Below, piece by piece: positions 60,111-64,000 of a stretch of DNA of 64,000 nucleotides. Where the stretch lies: assembly GCA_964017155.1 (NCBI GenBank), contig OZ024855.1, forward strand, positions 52,784,664 through 52,848,663, written 5' to 3'. This DNA comes from Oasisia sp. SBJ-2009. Its lineage: Eukaryota; Annelida; Polychaeta; Sabellida; Siboglinidae. Both the position numbers and the translations under genes were made by a program. Every line of letters begins with the position of its first letter. The stretch's first letter is position 1. Below the pieces are notes generated by a model. The model was given only the letters and a program-made list of their open reading frames with translations, was not told the DNA's origin and ran no database searches.

Positions 60111-60450
60111 AACATATGTAAGTTGGCTACGTGGAGAACGTGACATGTGTGTGCAACCTAGATTCTGGACATGGTAGCGGCGTGTGAACTACAAGTTTGT
60201 ATTGGTGGAAGAAATTATGTGTGACGTACATACGGGACAACACGCATGCGCACGCACGACATATGTAAGTTGCTTACGTGGCGAAGGTGACCTGTGTGTG
60301 CAACCTAGATTCTGGATATGGTAGCGACATGTGAATTACAATTTAGTATTGGTGGAAGAAATTCTATGTGATCTACATACGGGACAACATGCATGCGCAC
60401 GCACAACATATGTAAGTTGCTTACGTGGAGAACGTGACCTGTGTATAACA
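60111..60450. repeat. 147-bp tandem repeat (2.3 copies)
   Basis: Units start at 60111, 60258 and 60405 (aacatatgtaagttg...). A diverged single copy is near 56238-56330. Confidence 0.9.
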
Positions 60451-60593
60451 TAATGGACATGTGGTGATACCGCCATATGAATTAACGTGTTCAGACTTGT
60501 GAAGGAAGGGCCACTACGTGACAGATACAATGTATTAAACTGTTTTTTTCCCCACTGGTTGCCTAGCAACGTATTGTTCAACCGGTGACTTAC

Positions 60594-60781
60594 AGTAGCA
60601 GGTGGCCTAGCAAGTTGCACCGTCGATGGTTAGTGTACCAACCACTTGCAACATTACAACGTCGACCACTGAAGCTGACCGAGCCAGTGTCCCTCGATGA
60701 GAACACAGCAACCGACTGGCCTGGTCGGGAGGCCGTAAGCTTGGGTAGATGACAAGCCCGTGTTGCACCCAGACTGGACAT
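60594..60781 (-). CDS. Candidate 5' exon (low confidence)
   Basis: An ATG-initiated frame (MSSLGATRACHLPKLTASRP...) is followed by a consensus donor gtaagtc just before its stop. It lies between the right-end CCAAT boxes and exon 1 of the zinc-finger gene on the same strand, so it could be an upstream exon. No domain is recognised, and its frame link to exon 1 is untested. Confidence 0.25.
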
Positions 60782-61159
60782 GAAGGACCAGGTATGTTAG
60801 TCGCTTACGTGGGACCTAACTACATAACATTTTTGCATACTCCGCTCCAGTTGCATTAAGGGACACTACGTGACAGATACAATGTGTTTCATTGTTTTAT
60901 TATTTACTGCTGGTTGCCTAGCAAACTATTGTTGAACCGGCGACATGTGTACCATAGTGTGGTGTATTAAGCTCTGTTTTGGTATAGTTTAATACAATAA
61001 TTTATAACATTTTACCTATCTCCATGTTATGACACAAAGATGTATTCGGTTTTGATGATAAAGCCTTTTCATTAAAAATGTTAAAACCCTATTTGCTTAA
61101 AGGTATTGCTCCTCCAAAACTGCCTCCCCCCCAAAAAAAACATTTCCTACCTTCTCCGC

Positions 61160-61205
61160 AACAGCCAATGAAAACTCTTCTTCGTGCGCAACAGCCAATG
61201 AAAAC
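61160..61205 (-). promoter_or_regulatory. Two CCAAT boxes at the right end of the 8.8-kb unit
   Basis: A 30-bp unit with GCGCAACAGCCAATGAAAAC repeats twice (CCAAT at 61165 and 61195 on the plus strand). Mirrors the left-end cluster and may drive minus-strand (inward) transcription. Confidence 0.45.
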
Positions 61206-61209
61206 GCTC

Positions 61210-61440
61210 GCCAAGTTAGCCTCTTAATCTCTTGACAATTTTTAAAAGTAGTTTAAAAATAAGACACACGTATTTATGGGTTATTAGCTGAAGACATACC
61301 CGTAAGATGGCTCCACTTGTTCTTTGACCTACATGCCGCTCTCGCCAGGGTCGCCTCTTGACCTCTTGTCTATTTTTAAAAGCCCCACTTGACCCTTAAA
61401 CAAATAATACGCACGAATTTGGACAGTACTAGTTCGTGAC
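61210..61440. repeat. Right inverted arm of the 8.8-kb unit
   Basis: Reverse complement of 52640-52900, diverged; ends where the minisatellite resumes at about 61446. Confidence 0.8.
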
Positions 61441-61445
61441 TTAGA

Positions 61446-61700
61446 TTGGTTGTTAGATTAGCCGATTGTCAACACCACGTTATCAATCCACCGTAACGAA
61501 TGCATGCAAACACATTCCATATAAAATGTGGTTGTTAGATTAGCCGATTGTCAACACCACGTGGCACGTTACCCATCCACCGTAACGAATGCATTCAAAT
61601 ACATTTCATATAAAATGTGGTTGTTAGATTAGCCGATTGTCAACACCACGCTACCAATCCACCGTAGCGAATGCATGCAAAAACATTTCATGTAAAATGG
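61446..61700. repeat. 82-bp minisatellite, array C
   Basis: Three copies, one carrying a 5-6 bp insertion (gtggcac). Same orientation as arrays A and B, and in the same place relative to the kringle exon as array A. Confidence 0.95.
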
Positions 61701-61724
61701 ATCTTGCCGTGGCAACTAACTCAC

Positions 61725-61869
61725 CATGACAAAATGGAATGTCACAATATTCCCAACGCTTCTTGGGATCTGTTGTATAGCACCAAGGCCTATAATTTCC
61801 GCATTCTTTAGTGGGTTCGTTACGACAGTAGTTGAGTTCACCAATTCGATGGCAGGCGTGTTGGTGCGG
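61725..61869 (-). CDS. Kringle domain exon, second half
   Basis: The 145-bp exon follows acceptor cgctcttccag (phase 0) and ends before gtgagt (phase 1). It encodes [37 protein letters not shown] and FCHG, a well-conserved kringle second half with its cysteines intact. Its first-half partner should lie beyond 64000 or in unread intron. As the most upstream domain exon in the window, it is frame-compatible with the kringle first half at 47722-47831, giving a second kringle in the same gene. Confidence 0.9.
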
Positions 61870-61967
61870 CTGGAAGAGCGAAACACACATATGAAGCACG
61901 CAGAACAAGACAATATGTATGGGCCATTTTCACGACATAAACTTTCATGGATACATGTGTAGTCGTT

Positions 61968-61972
<5 letters not shown>

Positions 61973-62034
<62 letters not shown>
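61973..62034. repeat. (TA)n microsatellite
   Basis: Counterpart of 493-549 in duplicate copy B. Confidence 0.95.
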
Positions 62035-62038
<4 letters not shown>

Positions 62039-64000
62039 AGTTAATATAATAGGTATAACTCAATTTTCTGTTACTAATATGAATCAGATCAGATCACATA
62101 TTCCGTTTCCATGCTATATAACCACTAAGCCACTTCGACACTTGCTAAATAAATATTAAGTTTGGTTTGACACGTGCAATGAAAAATAAATGTCTTCAAT
62201 TTTCTAGGAAAAAGATTAAGAAACGTTGGCTAAGAAAAACCAATTTGTCTATTAACTCTGACAGCTGTATATCATATTATAGTTTGTGTAGCTGTAGCTT
62301 CGATCTTTCTAACCGTGGCATGTCTCCATTGTTGACAAGTTAAACCTGTTCTAGTTTTCGCCATATGGCCTCTGTAGGTAAATCCAGCCTCATACATCAG
62401 ACATTCTGCAACAAATGCAACACAACAATGACAATTATAAAGAACGTTGTTTGATATATATTACTTTTTGATAGTCAGGCTTTTCACAGCGCTAAACCTA
62501 ACAAGATTTATTGGTTAGTTGGGTTAAACGAAACCCTAAGAATACACCTTTCAATACGGTTTTTTTCTAAGTCTTTTCTTCCCGTATAGATATTAGCATA
62601 CCATAGCTTCAAACCGTTAAATGTGTGTTAGCTCGTCGACAATATTACACCTTTATGAATTTTTAGACCAAAAATAATCCAAACATTCGTGACTATTTAA
62701 AATAACCAATGTGTTTACATTTTCTACAACGAAACTGCTATTGTATATTTTGTAGATAACCATGTTGGCTAAGTCAACACAAGAACTACAATTGTTATAT
62801 TACTGTTACAATTGTCGGGAACAGCTGCATATTTGGTTGTGACATACATCATGATGTGCAACCACGGATGTAAGAAAAATAATGGGTGTAAATGTGCAAA
62901 AGCGCCGGAACATGGACGACATTCTGAAAGAAAGTATTGTTGTTGTCACAACGAGAAGAAGGTTGGAGTGGTCTTGGTATGCGAAGAGAAGGGCAGATAG
63001 GGAAGATATAAGAGCCGCCATGGATGAGAAGTTAGATGGTAAATGAGCGAAACGGATGCAAGTTGAGACGGCAGAATACAGTGAAGAAATATTTGCAGGC
63101 ATGGCAGCAAAGGTATGAATGGGTTCAGCGCAGGAGGAAATGGAAGATACTCTCAAAGACCGGCAAAGGGACGAGAGGAAAGGTGAGTGGAGATTTATTC
63201 AGACCATACCTTTTGTATACATTAGTGTCATCACCGAGTACAATTCAAATGATAGTACTTGTGCAACATGCGTCAGCTACCCAGGCTTAAAACCTGGGAA
63301 CTCAGCTAATATAAATATATTCATAGATACGGATACTTAACAATTTACTTTATATGTATTTATCCTGATAATGAAGCACATGTAACCGTGTTATCTCTAT
63401 ACACGTACCTCTAACTGCGTATGAGAACTGGACATTGAAAAATAGTATTTGCAGATGGAGAAACAACAACCAGGCGTCCATGTTATTCTTTCAGTCTATG
63501 AGACGAAACACTTCATTCTGAAGCAAAGACAATATTTGGTTCTAAATTGAATACCATGTCCTACACAGGTTTAATTTGCTATTTTATTTGTATTTAGCAA
63601 AATATTATTAATATATGCTAATCAATAAGGGTGCCACACATTTGTCGATATATTTCGTGCGTTTGTTTGTAAAACAGCAGATGTCACTAATGGTTGAACC
63701 AAAGAATAGTGTTTGCCAATAGTTTAGTCTGTGGTCTCTCCAATATACGATTGATTAGAAATGATGGTATTGATCCTTGGACTTTGAGGTTTAGAAGTAC
63801 TTATTATAATGGATTTCATTGATGCCATAGCTATATAGATCAACGCATGGTAGGAGACACGATTCTTGTAAGTTGGACCACTGTATTGTACGATTGATTC
63901 TCAAATTGAGGGTCACCACCCCTAGGTGATCCTTTGATAATTTCAGGAGTCGTTTTATGATATTGTTTAATGTCGTATCGGCTACCCAATAAATGTAGTA

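Larger units (their letters stand above)
52610..61445. mobile_element. 8.8-kb unit with inverted ends inside the minisatellite
   Basis: Minisatellite flanks both sides. The outer arms (about 52640-52900 and 61210-61440) are reverse complements with about 200 bp of recognisable match (words aacaagtggagccatct, aataccccataaatacgtgtgtctt, gtggcgagagcggc). Further inverted pairs lie at 54090-54180 with 59765-59855, 54300-54450 with 59560-59660, and 53330-53500 with 58060-58270. It carries a spliced gene, short-repeat arrays and a SINE. No polymerase, integrase or transposase was recognised, so autonomy is unknown. Confidence 0.6.
61446..64000. repeat. Segmental duplication, copy B
   Basis: Direct copy of 1-2540. 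A small deletion near 63679 relative to copy A and an insertion near 62915-62950 show independent decay. It runs off the window end. Confidence 0.9.

Noticed and set aside
52610..61445. Integrated DNA virus
   Set aside because: The size, inverted ends and inward promoters invite the idea, but no capsid, replication or polymerase motif was recognised on either strand.

Overview
This looks like nuclear DNA of an invertebrate animal. It has GT-AG introns, phase-1 extracellular domain exons (kringle, EGF, PAN/apple), several non-LTR retrotransposon lineages, tRNA-derived SINEs, terminal-inverted-repeat elements and many long (TA)n, (CA)n and higher-order microsatellites. Kringle/EGF/PAN mosaics are common in lancelets and other marine invertebrates. 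The sequence alone does not separate a basal deuterostome from a lophotrochozoan, so no species is named.

Host gene. Read on the minus strand (high to low coordinate), the domain exons are: kringle second half (61725-61869), kringle first half (47722-47831), kringle second half (41591-41750), three EGF exons (40025-40138, 36750-36863, 34299-34421), a more divergent EGF exon (30181-30321) and a terminal PAN/apple exon with a stop codon (23341-23576). All splice phases fit (kringle halves 1-0 and 0-1, EGF 1-1, PAN starting in phase 1), so one secreted or surface gene with at least two kringles, four EGFs and a PAN domain is the simplest model. Another kringle second-half exon at 249-396 probably belongs to a neighbouring paralogue, because about 2.5 kb around it (1-2540) is repeated in direct orientation at 61446-64000.

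Introns as transposon sinks. 3.5-10.2 kb: a decayed minus-strand LINE split by a 2-kb DNA element (with an XPG/PIN-like pseudogene) and by a threefold 376-bp tandem of SINE plus LINE sequence. 11.2-13.5 kb: a plus-strand LINE with an almost intact reverse transcriptase. 14-22 kb: inverted-repeat elements and LINE tails. 23.7-25.9 kb: LINE fragments and a 21-bp tandem array. 26.1-29.4 kb: a full-length but frameshifted copy of the XPG/PIN-like family. 32-40 kb: a 0.94-kb palindrome and tandemly duplicated EGF-exon units, one holding a clean 1234-bp TIR element. 42.3-47.6 kb: a minus-strand LINE nested in a plus-strand LINE. 48.7-52 kb: a palindrome and a 2.9-kb TIR element with a repeated 16-bp motif.

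The most unusual block is 52.6-61.4 kb: an 8.8-kb unit with inverted, promoter-like ends, set inside an 82-bp minisatellite. It holds a spliced minus-strand zinc-finger-type gene with a poly(A) signal, a decayed inverted partial copy of that gene, and arrays of short repeats that resemble CTCF, YY1/ETS, NF-Y, E-box and forkhead sites. It is the best candidate here for an undescribed mobile or amplified system.
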